62,344 nt of DNA, taken from Candidatus Hydrogenedentota bacterium (GTDB taxonomy: Bacteria; Hydrogenedentota; Hydrogenedentia; Hydrogenedentales; JAJRTN01). The DNA lies in the NCBI GenBank assembly GCA_024278275.1, contig JAJRTN010000071.1, positions 1 through 62,344 on the forward strand. Reading direction: 5' to 3'. The notes under the pieces are model-generated. The model was not told where the DNA came from. It did not search any database and saw nothing but the letters and a program-made list of their open reading frames with translations. Position numbers and translations under genes: made by a program. Of the stretch, positions 24,963-34,795 are shown in pieces (the stretch's first letter is position 1; every line of letters starts with the position of its first letter).

Positions 24963-26080
24963 GAGAGGGCGTCGTAAACCGCTTTCACTTCCCGCGCCTG
25001 GTGCTCGAGGGAATAGCGGGATACGGCCTTTTCGCGTGCGGCCCGTCCCATCCGAATCCGCGCCGCACGATCGGTCACGAGGCGCTTCAAAGCGTCGTGC
25101 AGTCCCCCGGCGGAGCCGTCGCAAACCAGGCCGTCCTGCTCATGTGTGACGATTTCACGGAGCATTCCACAGTCAGCCACCACCACGGGTTTGGCCATGG
25201 CCATGAGTTCGCGTGCGGCGCGGCAGGTGCCGTCGCTTCCGGGCACGAGAAAAACCCCCGCGTCGAGTCCGCGGAGCATGCCCACGTAGTTTTCCCCCTC
25301 GATATAGCCGGAGAAGTGGACCTGTTTCTCCAGTCCCGCATCGCGCACGGGCCGATAGGCCACCTGCTCTTTCTTGGTTCCCCGCCCCACGATGATAAGA
25401 TGAACATGGGGAAACGCGTCCACCAGCCCGCGCAAGGCCTGGAACAGGTCCTCGAAGCGCCGGTGGGTTTGCATGCGCGCCACAATTCCCACCACGAACG
25501 CATCCCGCGGTAGATTGAGCCAGCGCCGGCCGTCGGGGGTGTCCCGCGCCGGATCGAAGCGGTGGGTGTCCACGGCATTGGGGATGACCCGCATTTTCGA
25601 CGGCGTCACCCCGTGTACCCGTGCGTCGTGGTCCCGTGCGATGCACGACGGTTCAATGAGCATGGCGGTATGACGGAGGAGCCGTGCGTTGCGCCCCCCC
25701 TGGGGGAGGCCCTCGCCATGATAGTTGGAGCGGACCACCGGGATGCCCCGTTTCATCGCCGGGGCGAGGGCAATCTCATGGTCGTTGTCGAGGTGGCAAT
25801 GGATGATGTCCACCGGCCGGGCGTCGAGATACCGAGCCAAGGCGCGCCGGGCCAGGAAATTGCGGAGGGGCTGTCGATGCTTATGCAGCCCCAAGCCGGT
25901 CACGGGATCGACCCCCCTGTCCCGGGCCGTTTCCACCACCTTGTTTACGTTTCGGCCGGAGCCGGCGGCGCAGGCGAAATCCGTTTCCACCTCCAAATCG
26001 CGCAGGCTGACACAAAGATTCAGCGCCGGTTCCGCGGGGCCGGTCCATTTGCTGTTGCTGAAAAGGTGGAGCACTCTCAT
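24956..26080 (-). CDS. Family 4 glycosyltransferase (GT-B fold)
   Basis: This 374-residue protein transfers a sugar from a nucleotide donor, probably to a lipid-linked or surface glycan acceptor. The N-terminal Rossmann half opens MRVLHLFSNSKWTGPAEPAL with a glycine/proline loop typical of GT4. The C-terminal half carries VGIVARMQTHRRFEDLFQAL, LIIVGRGTKKEQV and the donor-binding segment GSDGTCRAARELMAMAKPVV, where the usual first Glu of the EX7E motif is not obvious. Its start overlaps the smc stop by four bases (26077-26080), so it is translated with smc, an unusual partnership that is probably positional rather than functional. Confidence 0.88.
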   Translation of the reverse strand: MRVLHLFSNSKWTGPAEPALNLCVSLRDLEVETDFACAAGSGRNVNKVVETARDRGVDPVTGLGLHKHRQPLRNFLARRALARYLDARPVDIIHCHLDNDHEIALAPAMKRGIPVVRSNYHGEGLPQGGRNARLLRHTAMLIEPSCIARDHDARVHGVTPSKMRVIPNAVDTHRFDPARDTPDGRRWLNLPRDAFVVGIVARMQTHRRFEDLFQALRGLVDAFPHVHLIIVGRGTKKEQVAYRPVRDAGLEKQVHFSGYIEGENYVGMLRGLDAGVFLVPGSDGTCRAARELMAMAKPVVVADCGMLREIVTHEQDGLVCDGSAGGLHDALKRLVTDRAARIRMGRAAREKAVSRYSLEHQAREVKAVYDALST

Positions 26081-29000
26081 GCCGCGTCGTCGGTATCCGC
26101 CACCTCATCCAATCGCACCGACACCAGTTGGGACACGCCCCGTTCCTGCTGGGTCACCCCGAAAAGGGCGTCCGCATGGGCCATGGTCTGTTTGCTGTGC
26201 GTGATGATAATGAATTGGCTGCGGTCCGTGAAATCATCCACCAGCGCCAGAAACCTTCCGATGTTGGCGTCATCCAGGGGAGCGTCCACCTCGTCCAGCA
26301 CACAGAACGGACTGGGCTTGGCGTTGAAGATGCTGAACAGCAAGGCGATGGCCGTCATGGCCTGCTCGCCGCCGGAGAGAAGGGAAATGCCCTGGGGTTT
26401 CTTGCCCGGGGGGCGTGCCTCGATCTCGATGCCGCTCTCCAGCGGGTCGTCCTCGTCCAGCAGGTAGATGCGCGCCTGTCCGCCGTTGAAGAGACGGCGG
26501 AAGTAGTTTTTGAAACACTCGCTCACATCACGGAAGGTCTCCATGAACATGGCGCGAATGGTTTCATCGATGCGGTCGACCACGGACAGGAGGGCGCCGT
26601 GGGCCTTTCGCAGGTCTGCCTCCTGGGATTCGAGGAATTGGTCCCGCGCTTCGAGGGCCTCGTACTCCTCGATGGCCATGAGGTTCACCGTGCCCAGCCG
26701 TTGCAGGGACTTGCGGTGCTCGGCGATCAGTTTTTCCCGGTCCGGCTCATCATACTCGTCGGTGCCCACCTCCTCCTCCGTGAGGGCGCCGAGGGCCAGG
26801 TTGTATTCCGTGAGAATACGCTCCTCGTAATATGCCACCCGGTCCTCGCGATGGGTGAGGTCCAGTTCGAGCTGATGCACTTCTTTCTGGGCCTTCGCGT
26901 TTTCCTCGCGCAGACGCTTCAGTTCCTCGCCCAGCCGGGTCACCTCGTCGACAATGGTCTGCTGTTCCCGTTGTACCTCCAGCACCTTTCCGTGAGCCTC
27001 TTCCCGCGTTTCCGAGAGGGCCTTCGCCCGCTCCACGCTGTCGGCGATATCCGCCTCGTGCTCCCGCTGAAGGATCTTCAGGTTTTCCACCTGTTCCAGG
27101 CGTCGTTCCGCTTCTTCGAGCGCTTCACGGTGGGCGTGCTCCTCGCGCAAACGGTTGCGTTCGGCCTCCTCCATGCTTTGGGTCAGCCCGGCCAGGCGCA
27201 CGCGCACATCGGCGAGTTCATCCCCACATTTCGACACATCCTGCCGCGCCTGGGCGGCCGCGGCCTGCAGGCCCGCGATCTCCTCCCGGAAACGTTCCTC
27301 GTCGCCCGCCATGGCCTCCAGGCGCTCCCGGGCCGCCGCACGGCGCCGTTCCAGCTCCTCCCGTTGCGTGGCGAGGGCGTCATGGCTCCGGCCAAGCTGA
27401 TCGCCCGCGTTGGTCAGGGTTTCAAGTTCGGTGGTGAGCCGGGCGACGGTCACGCCGGTTTCGTTGAGCCGGTCGCGAAGGGCCGATTCCTCCGCCTCCA
27501 GCGAGGCCACGTCCCCGGCCAGCGTTTTGATGGTGTCCGTCAGTTGGGCGGCTTCCACCGTGAGGGTGCCCAGCCGCTTTTCCGCGGCACTCACCTTCGT
27601 CTCCAACTCGTCGATCTCCGCGCTCCGCCCAAGAAGGCCGCGGCTCTGGTGCTTCGTGCGGCCGCCCGTGATGGCGCCGGCCGTCGAAACCACTTCCCCA
27701 TCCAACGTCACCAACCGGGGAAAGCGCCGTTCCGAACGGGCAATACGAACGGCGTCGTCGATGGTCTCCACGATGACGGTGTTGAAAAGCAGGTACTCCA
27801 CGGCGGGCGCGATTTGCGCGTCGAACTGGGCGTGGTTGATGGCGCGCCCAATCACCCCCGCATGGTTGCGCAGGGCGTCCGCGTCGTCGCGGGACCCGGG
27901 GCGGATAGTATCAAGAGGGAGAAAGGTGACGCGGCCCGCGTTGTTCTGTTTCAGGAAACGGATCGCCGCCTTGGCCGACTCCGCCCGCGACACCACCACG
28001 TTGTTGATGTTGCCGCCCAGGGCGGCTTCCATGGCCCGCTCGTATTCTTTCTCCGTCGAAATGAGATCGCCCACGGGACCGATCACGCCGTCGGCCTCGG
28101 CCATATTGTGCTGCTTGGCCTTCATAACGGCCCGCACGCCCACCGCGAAACCTTCGTAACTGTCACGCAATTCCCGCAGGGAGTTGAGGCGCGCCTCCTG
28201 GCTGCTCTTGGTCTCGCGCAGGTTCTGCCATTCTTCGTTGAGTTTCTGAATGCGCGTATTCAACTCGCCGCGCCGTTGCTGCGCCGCCTGGCGCTTCTCC
28301 ACCGTCTCCGTCAGCTTTGCCTGGTAGCCCGCCTGTTCCTCCTGTACACGCCGTAAACCGGCACTCAACTCCTCCTGCCGGGCACCCTGATCTTTTCGGC
28401 GGTCCTGGATCCCCGACAACTGGGTGTCGATATTGGCCAGGCTGACCGACACGGTTTCCAATTCCGTTTCGGCGCGGTTGCGCGCGTTCATGCTTTCCAC
28501 CGAACGGCGGCGCGAAACCTCCAGGGCCTCGTCGGCCTTTGCCACGGTCTCCGCCAGCGTGGCGTACTCCCTCTGCTTCTCGTCGAGCGCTTTTTGCGCC
28601 GCCAGGATTTCCTCCTGGATCGCCGTGGTGTGTTCGCCCGTCCGGCCCTGGTCGGAGCGGATGGATTCCGCCCGCTCTTTCAGCGCTTCATGTTCCTTCA
28701 GCGCCTCTTCCTGGCGATCCCTGCAGAACTCGATCTCCTTCCGAAGCAGGGCGATCCGGCTCTCCAGCCGCTCCATCTCCGTGTCGATCTCGTGTTCGCC
28801 GTCGCGCCGCTCCATGAGGGCACGCTCCAGGACAATGCGCTTGAGGTTCAACTCCTCCAGCCGCGCTTCATGGGTGGTCGTTTCGGCGGACGACTTTTCA
28901 AAAACCTCCCGCGCCCGGTTGAAGCGCTCCCGGAAATCCTCGATCTGGCCCGTCAACTCGTTGTAATGAAGCCAGGCGTTGCGGATTTCCAGGACCCGAA

Positions 29001-29664
29001 GCGTTTCCGTTAACTCGCGGTGACGGATGGCCGCCGTCACCTGGCGCTTGAGGGAGCGCATCTGCCGCTTCACCTCGGCGATGATGTCGCTCAGACGCAG
29101 CAGGTTCTGCTCCGCCGCGTCGAGCTTGCGCATGGCCACCCGCTTGCGCGACTTGTACTTGATGATCCCCGCGGCTTCCTCGAAGAGGTAGCGCCGGTCC
29201 TCGGGTTTCGAGCTGAGCACCAGGTCAATTTTACCCTGCCCGATGAGGGAGTAGGCGTTGGTGCCGATGCCCGTGTCCATGAACACTTCCTGCACATCCC
29301 GCAGCCGGCAGGGCGCCTTGTTGATGAGGTATTCGCTCTCTCCCGAGCGGTATACGCGGCGCGTTACCTGGACCTCGGCGAAATCCAGGGGCAGCCGCGA
29401 ATCGGCGTTGTCGAAGACCAGCGTCACCTCGGCCATGCCCATGGGCGGCCGCTGTTCGCTGCCGTTGAAGATCACGTCCTGCATGTGGGAGCCGCGAAGG
29501 GCCTTGGCGCTTTGCTCGCCCAGGCTCCAGCGCAGGGCGTCCAGGATATTGCTCTTGCCGCAGCCGTTGGGTCCGACAATGGCCGTGATCCCCGGCTCCA
29601 GGTTCACCTGGGTTTTGTCCGCGAAAGACTTGAAGCCCAGCATCTCGATTTGTTTGAAGTACAT
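26077..29664 (-). CDS. smc: Chromosome segregation ATPase SMC
   Basis: This is a full-length 1195-residue SMC protein of the bacterial condensin. The N-terminal Walker A is GPNGCGKSNILDAL (residues 32-45). Two long coiled-coil arms (about 170-500 and 680-1000) flank a hinge at roughly 515-670, which includes DGVIGPVGDLI, GNINNVVVSRAESAKAAI and GRVTFLPLDTI. The C-terminal head has the signature LLSGGEQAMTAIALLFSIF and Walker B PFCVLDEVDAPLDDAN. It compacts and segregates the chromosome, usually with ScpA/ScpB, which are not in the window. SMC is loaded at parS sites by ParB in many bacteria, which fits the parS-like sites 5.4 kb away. It lies between ymdB and a glycosyltransferase. Confidence 0.96.
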   Translation of the reverse strand: MYFKQIEMLGFKSFADKTQVNLEPGITAIVGPNGCGKSNILDALRWSLGEQSAKALRGSHMQDVIFNGSEQRPPMGMAEVTLVFDNADSRLPLDFAEVQVTRRVYRSGESEYLINKAPCRLRDVQEVFMDTGIGTNAYSLIGQGKIDLVLSSKPEDRRYLFEEAAGIIKYKSRKRVAMRKLDAAEQNLLRLSDIIAEVKRQMRSLKRQVTAAIRHRELTETLRVLEIRNAWLHYNELTGQIEDFRERFNRAREVFEKSSAETTTHEARLEELNLKRIVLERALMERRDGEHEIDTEMERLESRIALLRKEIEFCRDRQEEALKEHEALKERAESIRSDQGRTGEHTTAIQEEILAAQKALDEKQREYATLAETVAKADEALEVSRRRSVESMNARNRAETELETVSVSLANIDTQLSGIQDRRKDQGARQEELSAGLRRVQEEQAGYQAKLTETVEKRQAAQQRRGELNTRIQKLNEEWQNLRETKSSQEARLNSLRELRDSYEGFAVGVRAVMKAKQHNMAEADGVIGPVGDLISTEKEYERAMEAALGGNINNVVVSRAESAKAAIRFLKQNNAGRVTFLPLDTIRPGSRDDADALRNHAGVIGRAINHAQFDAQIAPAVEYLLFNTVIVETIDDAVRIARSERRFPRLVTLDGEVVSTAGAITGGRTKHQSRGLLGRSAEIDELETKVSAAEKRLGTLTVEAAQLTDTIKTLAGDVASLEAEESALRDRLNETGVTVARLTTELETLTNAGDQLGRSHDALATQREELERRRAAARERLEAMAGDEERFREEIAGLQAAAAQARQDVSKCGDELADVRVRLAGLTQSMEEAERNRLREEHAHREALEEAERRLEQVENLKILQREHEADIADSVERAKALSETREEAHGKVLEVQREQQTIVDEVTRLGEELKRLREENAKAQKEVHQLELDLTHREDRVAYYEERILTEYNLALGALTEEEVGTDEYDEPDREKLIAEHRKSLQRLGTVNLMAIEEYEALEARDQFLESQEADLRKAHGALLSVVDRIDETIRAMFMETFRDVSECFKNYFRRLFNGGQARIYLLDEDDPLESGIEIEARPPGKKPQGISLLSGGEQAMTAIALLFSIFNAKPSPFCVLDEVDAPLDDANIGRFLALVDDFTDRSQFIIITHSKQTMAHADALFGVTQQERGVSQLVSVRLDEVADTDDAA

Positions 29665-29689
29665 GGATGATTATCGACTCGTCACCCCC

Positions 29690-30487
29690 CTATTGGGGCG
29701 TGCTGCTGTTTTCCCGCTGCAAAATGTGCTCGATACGCTTTGCGCGGCCCGTCGTGTCGTCCAGCTCGATCAGCGCCGCGCAGAATTGGATCGGGCCGCC
29801 GGCCACCTCGAAGCGTCCGGGCAATCCCGTGAGAAAGCGATTCAACACAATATCACGGTTCGTACCGATAACGGAATGCATGGGACCACACATGCCCACG
29901 TCGGTGATATAGGCCGTTCCCTTCGGCATCACCCAGGCGTCCGCCGTGGGCACGTGCGTGTGGGTTCCCAGCACGACGCTGACCCGGCCGTCCAGGTGCC
30001 AGCCCATGGCCACCTTTTCCGAGGTGGCCTCCGCGTGAATGTCCACCAGTACACAGGGCGTTTCCCGGCGCAACCACGCCACCGCCTTGTCCGTGGCCGC
30101 GAAAGGACAATTGTTGGGCTCCATGTATACACGACCCAGGGCGTTCACCAGGCCCACCTTACGGCCATCGGCCAGGGGAATCAACATGGCGCCCCGTCCC
30201 GGCAGGCCCTCGGGATAATTGACGGGACGAACAATGTCCGTCATCCCGTCGATGGCGGAGAGCAACGCCTTCTTGCGCCAGGCGTGGTTGCCCAGGGTGA
30301 AGGCCCGGACACCCAGGTCCCGAAGTTCGTTCAGGATTTCAGGCGTGGCACCCAGGCCGCCCGCGGCGTTTTCCGCGTTGGCCGCCACCAGGTCAAACCC
30401 GTGGGTTTCGCGCAACGCCGGCAGCCACCGGGCCACCGCCCGCCGGCCCGGGCGGCCGACTATGTCACCAATGAATAGAATCTTCAC
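29690..30487 (-). CDS. ymdB: YmdB-family metallophosphoesterase
   Basis: This 265-residue binuclear-metal phosphoesterase belongs to the family known in Bacillus to hydrolyse 2',3'-cyclic nucleotides and to influence biofilm and motility switching. Motifs in order are MKILFIGDIVGRPGRRAV, AANAENAAGGLG, FTLGNHAWRK, DIHAEATSEKVAMG and GTHTHVPTADAWVMPKGTAY. All metal ligands expected from the family appear present. It is directly downstream of rny, the same order as in Firmicutes, and 25 bases upstream of smc. YmdB partners with RNase Y in Bacillus; whether it does here is unknown. Confidence 0.92.
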   Translation of the reverse strand: MKILFIGDIVGRPGRRAVARWLPALRETHGFDLVAANAENAAGGLGATPEILNELRDLGVRAFTLGNHAWRKKALLSAIDGMTDIVRPVNYPEGLPGRGAMLIPLADGRKVGLVNALGRVYMEPNNCPFAATDKAVAWLRRETPCVLVDIHAEATSEKVAMGWHLDGRVSVVLGTHTHVPTADAWVMPKGTAYITDVGMCGPMHSVIGTNRDIVLNRFLTGLPGRFEVAGGPIQFCAALIELDDTTGRAKRIEHILQRENSSTPQ

Positions 30488-30616
30488 GTGGGTATCCCGT
30501 TATTCACGGAAGGTCAGGGGGCCGACCGGCATCCATGCCGCCGGAGACGGGCAATCCTGGTACACCCGGTAGCGGCGCCAAGGCACACAAAGCCGTACGG
30601 TCACACCACGGGCGGG

Positions 30617-32185
30617 CTATTTCGCAATTTCCACGGAGCGTGTTTCCCGCACCACCGTAACACGAATCTGGCCGGGGTAGGTCATTTCGGCCTCGACCTT
30701 TCGCGCCACGTCGCGGGCCAGGGTCGCCGCCTCCGCGTCGCTCACCCGGTTGGGCTCGACCACCAGCCGCACCTCGCGGCCCGCCTGGATGGCGTAGGCC
30801 TTTTCCACGCCCGGGAAGCCGTTGGAGATCTCCTCCAACTGCTCCAAGCGCTTGATGTAGTGCTGCATCGTTTCCGACCGCGCGCCCGGACGGGACGCGG
30901 ACATGGCGTCGGCGGCCTGCACGATGACGGCCGTGATGGTGTTCATGGGCATCTCGCCATGGTGGGCGCCCACGGCATTGGCGATGATCTCGTTCTCCCC
31001 GTGGCGCTTGGCGATATCATGGCCCAGCACCGCGTGGGATCCCTCCACCTCGTGGGTAAGCGCCTTGCCCATGTCGTGAATCAGGCCCGCCCGCTTCGCT
31101 TCCTGGATGTTCGTGCCCAATTCCGCCGCCATCAGCCCCGAAAGATGGCAAACTTCGAGCGAATGGCGCAACACGTTCTGGCCGTATGAAGTACGATAAC
31201 TCAGCCGGCCCATGAGCCGCACGATCTCGGGGTGGAGCCCGTGGACGTCGGCCTCCAGGCAGGCGTCTTCGCCGCGCTCCTTGATGGTCTTCTCCATCTC
31301 CTCGGTGACCTTCTCCACCATTTCCTCGATGCGGGCGGGGTGAATGCGTCCATCCTGGATCAGACGTTCGAGGGTGATACGGGCAACCTGGCGGCGGATT
31401 GGATCAAAACCGGAAAGAATCACCGCCTCCGGCGTGTCGTCGATGATGACGTTGATGCCCGTGGCGTTTTCAAGGGCGCGGATGTTGCGGCCTTCCCGCC
31501 CGATAATCCGGCCCTTCATCTCGTCGCTGGGCAGGTTCACCACCGATACCGTGGTCTCGGCCACGTGATCCGAGGCGCAGCGGCTGACGGCCTCGCCGAT
31601 AATCCAACGGGCCTTTTTCTCCGCCTGTTCACGCAACTCGTCTTCCGTGCGCTTCAGTTGGAGCGCGCAGTCCCGCTTCACTTCGTTCTCAAGCTGGATG
31701 AAAAGGTCACGCCGCGCCTGGTCCGCCGTCAGCCCGGAAATGGCCTCCAGGCGCTCCGTCTGCCGGGCCTCGAGGGCGCTCAGCTTTTCGGCCTCCGCCT
31801 CAAGCTGTTTCTCGCGCTTGATAAGCGCGCGCTCCTGGGCGTTCAATTCGAGGGTCGCCTTGTCCAACGCCTGCGCCCGCGTGTCAAGCCCCTCCTCCTT
31901 CGCCATGAGGCGCTTCTCGTAACCGGCGACTTCCTTGCGCTGTTCCCGCGCTTCCGCTTCCATCCTGGCGCGCAGGTCGATCTCAAGTTCCTTAACCCGT
32001 GTCTGTGCTTCCTTCTGAATGGATGCCGCTTCGCGTTCCGCGTTGGAAATCGTCTGGGCCGCTTCGCGCCGGGACCGGCTGAGCAGACTCTTGCCGCGTA
32101 TACTCGCGGTGACAATACATACGACCCAACCCAAAGCGAAGCCCACACCGGTCCCCAACAGGGCCAGTTGGATATTCTCTGGCAT
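30617..32185 (-). CDS. rny: Ribonuclease Y
   Basis: This 522-residue membrane-anchored endoribonuclease initiates mRNA decay. ATG 32185 has GGGAGG 9 bases upstream, and the N-terminal transmembrane helix ([19 protein letters not shown]) then starts near residue 6, as in the family. A long coiled coil (about 30-200), a KH RNA-binding domain ([20 protein letters not shown]) and an HD nuclease domain ([20 protein letters not shown], then NAVGAHHGE) follow. The nearest strong promoter is at 32459-32487, which leaves a leader of about 265 bases. It heads the rny-ymdB-smc-glycosyltransferase run. Confidence 0.95.
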   Translation of the reverse strand: MPENIQLALLGTGVGFALGWVVCIVTASIRGKSLLSRSRREAAQTISNAEREAASIQKEAQTRVKELEIDLRARMEAEAREQRKEVAGYEKRLMAKEEGLDTRAQALDKATLELNAQERALIKREKQLEAEAEKLSALEARQTERLEAISGLTADQARRDLFIQLENEVKRDCALQLKRTEDELREQAEKKARWIIGEAVSRCASDHVAETTVSVVNLPSDEMKGRIIGREGRNIRALENATGINVIIDDTPEAVILSGFDPIRRQVARITLERLIQDGRIHPARIEEMVEKVTEEMEKTIKERGEDACLEADVHGLHPEIVRLMGRLSYRTSYGQNVLRHSLEVCHLSGLMAAELGTNIQEAKRAGLIHDMGKALTHEVEGSHAVLGHDIAKRHGENEIIANAVGAHHGEMPMNTITAVIVQAADAMSASRPGARSETMQHYIKRLEQLEEISNGFPGVEKAYAIQAGREVRLVVEPNRVSDAEAATLARDVARKVEAEMTYPGQIRVTVVRETRSVEIAK

Positions 32186-32303
32186 AAATGGAGCCTCCCT
32201 CCCAAAACGGGCACCTTGCCCGTGCCTAACCAATGTCAAGCAGGGCGGGCGGGAAGGAACGTGAAGGTGGGATCAGCGCGTTAGATGAATACCACGATCC
32301 CTT

Positions 32304-32324
32304 CGACGGCCCGGGGGGCCGTCG
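32304..32324 (-). promoter_or_regulatory. Stable GC hairpin in the rny leader
   Basis: CGACGGCCC (32304-32312) and GGGCCGTCG (32316-32324) pair over 9 bp around a 3-base loop. No T-run follows on either strand, so it is not a simple terminator. It lies between the rny promoter and the rny start and could affect mRNA stability. Confidence 0.5.
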
Positions 32325-32458
32325 AGTGGCGTTAAGCGGTTGATAGTCAACGAGTTCATCATATTCAAACGCCTCGATGAGGCACGTGCTGAGCTGACGC
32401 TCCAAATTGCATTCCTGCCCCGGCCTGCTGCTGGATACACCATGTACCGAGTGGATAC

Positions 32459-32487
32459 ATTATAGGGAGCCGGCGGTTGGAAGTCAA
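32459..32487 (-). promoter_or_regulatory. Strong sigma70-type promoter upstream of rny
   Basis: On the minus strand TTGACT (32487-32482), a 17-base spacer and TATAAT (32464-32459) make a nearly perfect promoter. It points toward rny, whose start is 273 bases downstream. Bases 32186-32653 otherwise hold no gene that I can support. Confidence 0.75.
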
Positions 32488-32653
32488 CGGGCCGAATGTG
32501 CTGCTTTTACTGGAAACCGCCTTTTCGCCAACGGCGCCATCGGTTTTCAACAGCAATCCGGCGCTCGTTTCCTGTATTATCACACGGTATTCAACCTTCT
32601 CGGAAAACAGACTCCCGGGCGTATCGCCGCACGGGGGGGAAGGAGTGTTACCC

Positions 32654-33565
32654 ATGCCATTCGATGCGAACACGAAACTGACCCGGGAGAACGTCAAGGA
32701 CCTTCCGCCGCTCTGTACCGACGGGGCGTGGGGAACGGAGATGGCCAAACGCGGCGCGGCACCCGGACAGATGTGCGACACGTGGAACGTGGACGCGCCG
32801 GACAAGGTTTTCGAGGTGGCCAAGGCCTACGTGGACGCGGGGGCCCAAGTCATCCTGACCAACACCTTTAACAGCAACCGCGTCGTGCTGGCCAAGCACA
32901 ACATTGCGGGCGATGCCTTCGCCCTGTCCAAGGCGGGCGCGGAACTGAGCAAGCGGGCCGCGGCGGGCCGGGCCTATGTCTTTGGCTCCATCGGCCCCTG
33001 CGGAAAAATGGTCATGATGGGCGAAATCACGCCGGAGGAAGTGGAGGAGGCCGCGGCGGAACAGGCGAAGGCCCTCGCCGAGGGCGGCGTGGACGCCATC
33101 GTGGTGGAGACCCAGAGCGATCTCATGGAGGCCGAGGCGATGCTCCAGGGCGTGGCCGCCGCGGTGAACATTCCCTACGGCACGACCTTCACCTTCGACG
33201 CGGGCGCGAACAACGATATGACCATGATGGGCGTGTCCATTCCGCAGGTTTACGAATTGGCCCAACGGACGGGATGCAGCTTCGCCGGCGCGAATTGCGG
33301 CGCGGGCATCGAGAGCTTCGTCCACATTGCGGAAGGGTTCACCGCCTGCGGCACGGACATTCCGATCTGGGTGAAGGGCAACGCGGGCCAACCCGTCATC
33401 GACGACGACGGGCAGGCGGTCTACCAGGCCCCGCCCGAGCTGTACGCCGATTGCGTCGAGCCCCTGCTGGCGGCGGGCGCCAGGTTCATCGGCGGATGCT
33501 GCGGCTCCGCGCCGGTGCATATCCGGGCCATGGCCGCGAAAATGGCAGCATTAAGAGGTACCTGA
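32654..33565 (+). CDS. Homocysteine S-methyltransferase domain protein (MetH N-terminal-like)
   Basis: This 303-residue TIM-barrel protein starts at ATG 32654, with AAGGAG upstream. It resembles the homocysteine-binding module of cobalamin-dependent methionine synthase: TDGAWGTEMAKRG, ILTNTFNSNRVVLAKH, a first zinc-ligand segment GANCGAG and the pair GGCCGS. These Cys residues bind zinc that activates homocysteine or another thiol. No cobalamin or folate domain is present, so it must work with separate partners. The UroD-like protein immediately downstream (43-base gap) is a plausible one, as in corrinoid methyl-transfer systems. Confidence 0.85.
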   Translation: MPFDANTKLTRENVKDLPPLCTDGAWGTEMAKRGAAPGQMCDTWNVDAPDKVFEVAKAYVDAGAQVILTNTFNSNRVVLAKHNIAGDAFALSKAGAELSKRAAAGRAYVFGSIGPCGKMVMMGEITPEEVEEAAAEQAKALAEGGVDAIVVETQSDLMEAEAMLQGVAAAVNIPYGTTFTFDAGANNDMTMMGVSIPQVYELAQRTGCSFAGANCGAGIESFVHIAEGFTACGTDIPIWVKGNAGQPVIDDDGQAVYQAPPELYADCVEPLLAAGARFIGGCCGSAPVHIRAMAAKMAALRGT

Positions 33566-33608
33566 GGGCCTTTGATTTCCGGCTTGACCGGGTTAGGAGC
33601 ATTTCACC

Positions 33609-34679
33609 ATGAGTTCCATGAGTACCCGCGAACGATTTCAACGGATGTACGCGCACCGCGAAGCGGACCGTGTGCCCATTCTCGATTCGCCCTGGGCATC
33701 CACCATCGAGCGATGGCATCGCGAGGGCATGCCCGGGGGCGTGAACTACGTGGACTATTTTGACCTGGACCATGTATTTTCCATCAGCGCGGACAACAGT
33801 CCCCGTTACGAAGCGAAGACCATCGAGGAAACCGATGCCTACAGCATCACCACCACGCCCTGGGGCGCCACGCTGAAGAACTGGAAACACGCCGGGGGCG
33901 TACCAGAATTTCTCGATTTCACCATTGTGGACCGTCCCTCGTGGGAAGCCGCCAAAGCCCGCATGCAGCCCGACCGTGACCGCATCGACTGGAATCATCT
34001 TGGGCAACACTACCGGCGCAGCCGCGAACGGGGCGACTGGATTGTCGCCCACCTGTGGTTCGGCTTCGACGTGACCCATTCGTGGATGGTGGGCACGGAA
34101 CGCCTGCTCATGGCCCTCATGACCGACCCCGAGTGGTGCGTGGATATTTTCGAGACCCATCTTGACCTGCACATCCAGCTCATGGACATGATCTGGGACG
34201 CGGGCTATCATTTCGATTGCATCACCTGGCCCGACGACATGGGCTTCAAAGGCACCCAGTTCTTCTCCGTCGATATGTACCGCGAGTTGCTCAAGCCCGT
34301 CCACAAGAAGGCCATTGACTGGGCGCACGCGAAGGGCGCGTTGGCCCATCTCCATTCCTGCGGCGACGTGAACCCCCTCGTTCCCGACCTCATCGACGCG
34401 GGCTTCGACGGCTTGAACCCCCTGGAAGTGAAGGCCGGCATGGCCCCCGTGGCCCTCAAGCGCCAATACGGCGACAAGCTCCTGTTCCACGGCGGGGTGA
34501 ACGCCGTGCTGTGGAACGACCTGGAGGCCATCGAAGCCGAGATGAAGACTGTCGTCCCCGCCATGAAAGAACACGGCGGCTACATCTTCGCCTCCGACCA
34601 CTCCGTGCCCGAAAGCGTAAGCCTCGAAAACTTCCGCCGCATCACCGACCTGGCGAAGTCGCTGGGATCGTACGCATAG
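33609..34679 (+). CDS. Uroporphyrinogen decarboxylase-family protein, MtaA/methyltransferase-like
   Basis: This 356-residue UroD-fold TIM barrel is probably not a heme enzyme. The segment ALAHLHSCGDV carries the His and Cys of the zinc site found in MtaA/MtbA/CmuA methylcobamide:thiol methyltransferases. DYFDLDHVFSISADNSPRYE and LLFHGGVNAVLWND also fit this group. In such systems it moves a methyl group between a corrinoid protein and a thiol. No corrinoid protein is encoded next to it, so the acceptor is unknown. It lies directly after a MetH-like homocysteine methyltransferase. A second UroD-like gene is at 47699. Confidence 0.82.
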   Translation: MSSMSTRERFQRMYAHREADRVPILDSPWASTIERWHREGMPGGVNYVDYFDLDHVFSISADNSPRYEAKTIEETDAYSITTTPWGATLKNWKHAGGVPEFLDFTIVDRPSWEAAKARMQPDRDRIDWNHLGQHYRRSRERGDWIVAHLWFGFDVTHSWMVGTERLLMALMTDPEWCVDIFETHLDLHIQLMDMIWDAGYHFDCITWPDDMGFKGTQFFSVDMYRELLKPVHKKAIDWAHAKGALAHLHSCGDVNPLVPDLIDAGFDGLNPLEVKAGMAPVALKRQYGDKLLFHGGVNAVLWNDLEAIEAEMKTVVPAMKEHGGYIFASDHSVPESVSLENFRRITDLAKSLGSYA

Positions 34680-34697
34680 CAACCGTTCGCGGTACGA

Positions 34698-34720
34698 AGA
34701 AGAGGCTTCCAGCCGCTTCT
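34698..34720. repeat. Hairpin-forming dispersed repeat
   Basis: AGAAGAGGCTTCCAGCCGCT plus TCT recurs at 44227-44249. Arms AGAAG/CTTCT and GGCT/AGCC can pair around TCC. It lies between the UroD-like gene and the glycosidase-like gene. Confidence 0.6.
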
Positions 34721-34795
34721 GCATTGGACGTCGGCGCGCTGAAGCGCACCCTGCGGTTCTTAATTGTTCCGTTGAGAAAAAGGGAGATAGATCTC

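Noticed and set aside
26128-28356. A 742-codon plus-strand frame opposite smc
   Set aside because: It is a shadow of the smc coding strand; smc has complete motifs at both ends.
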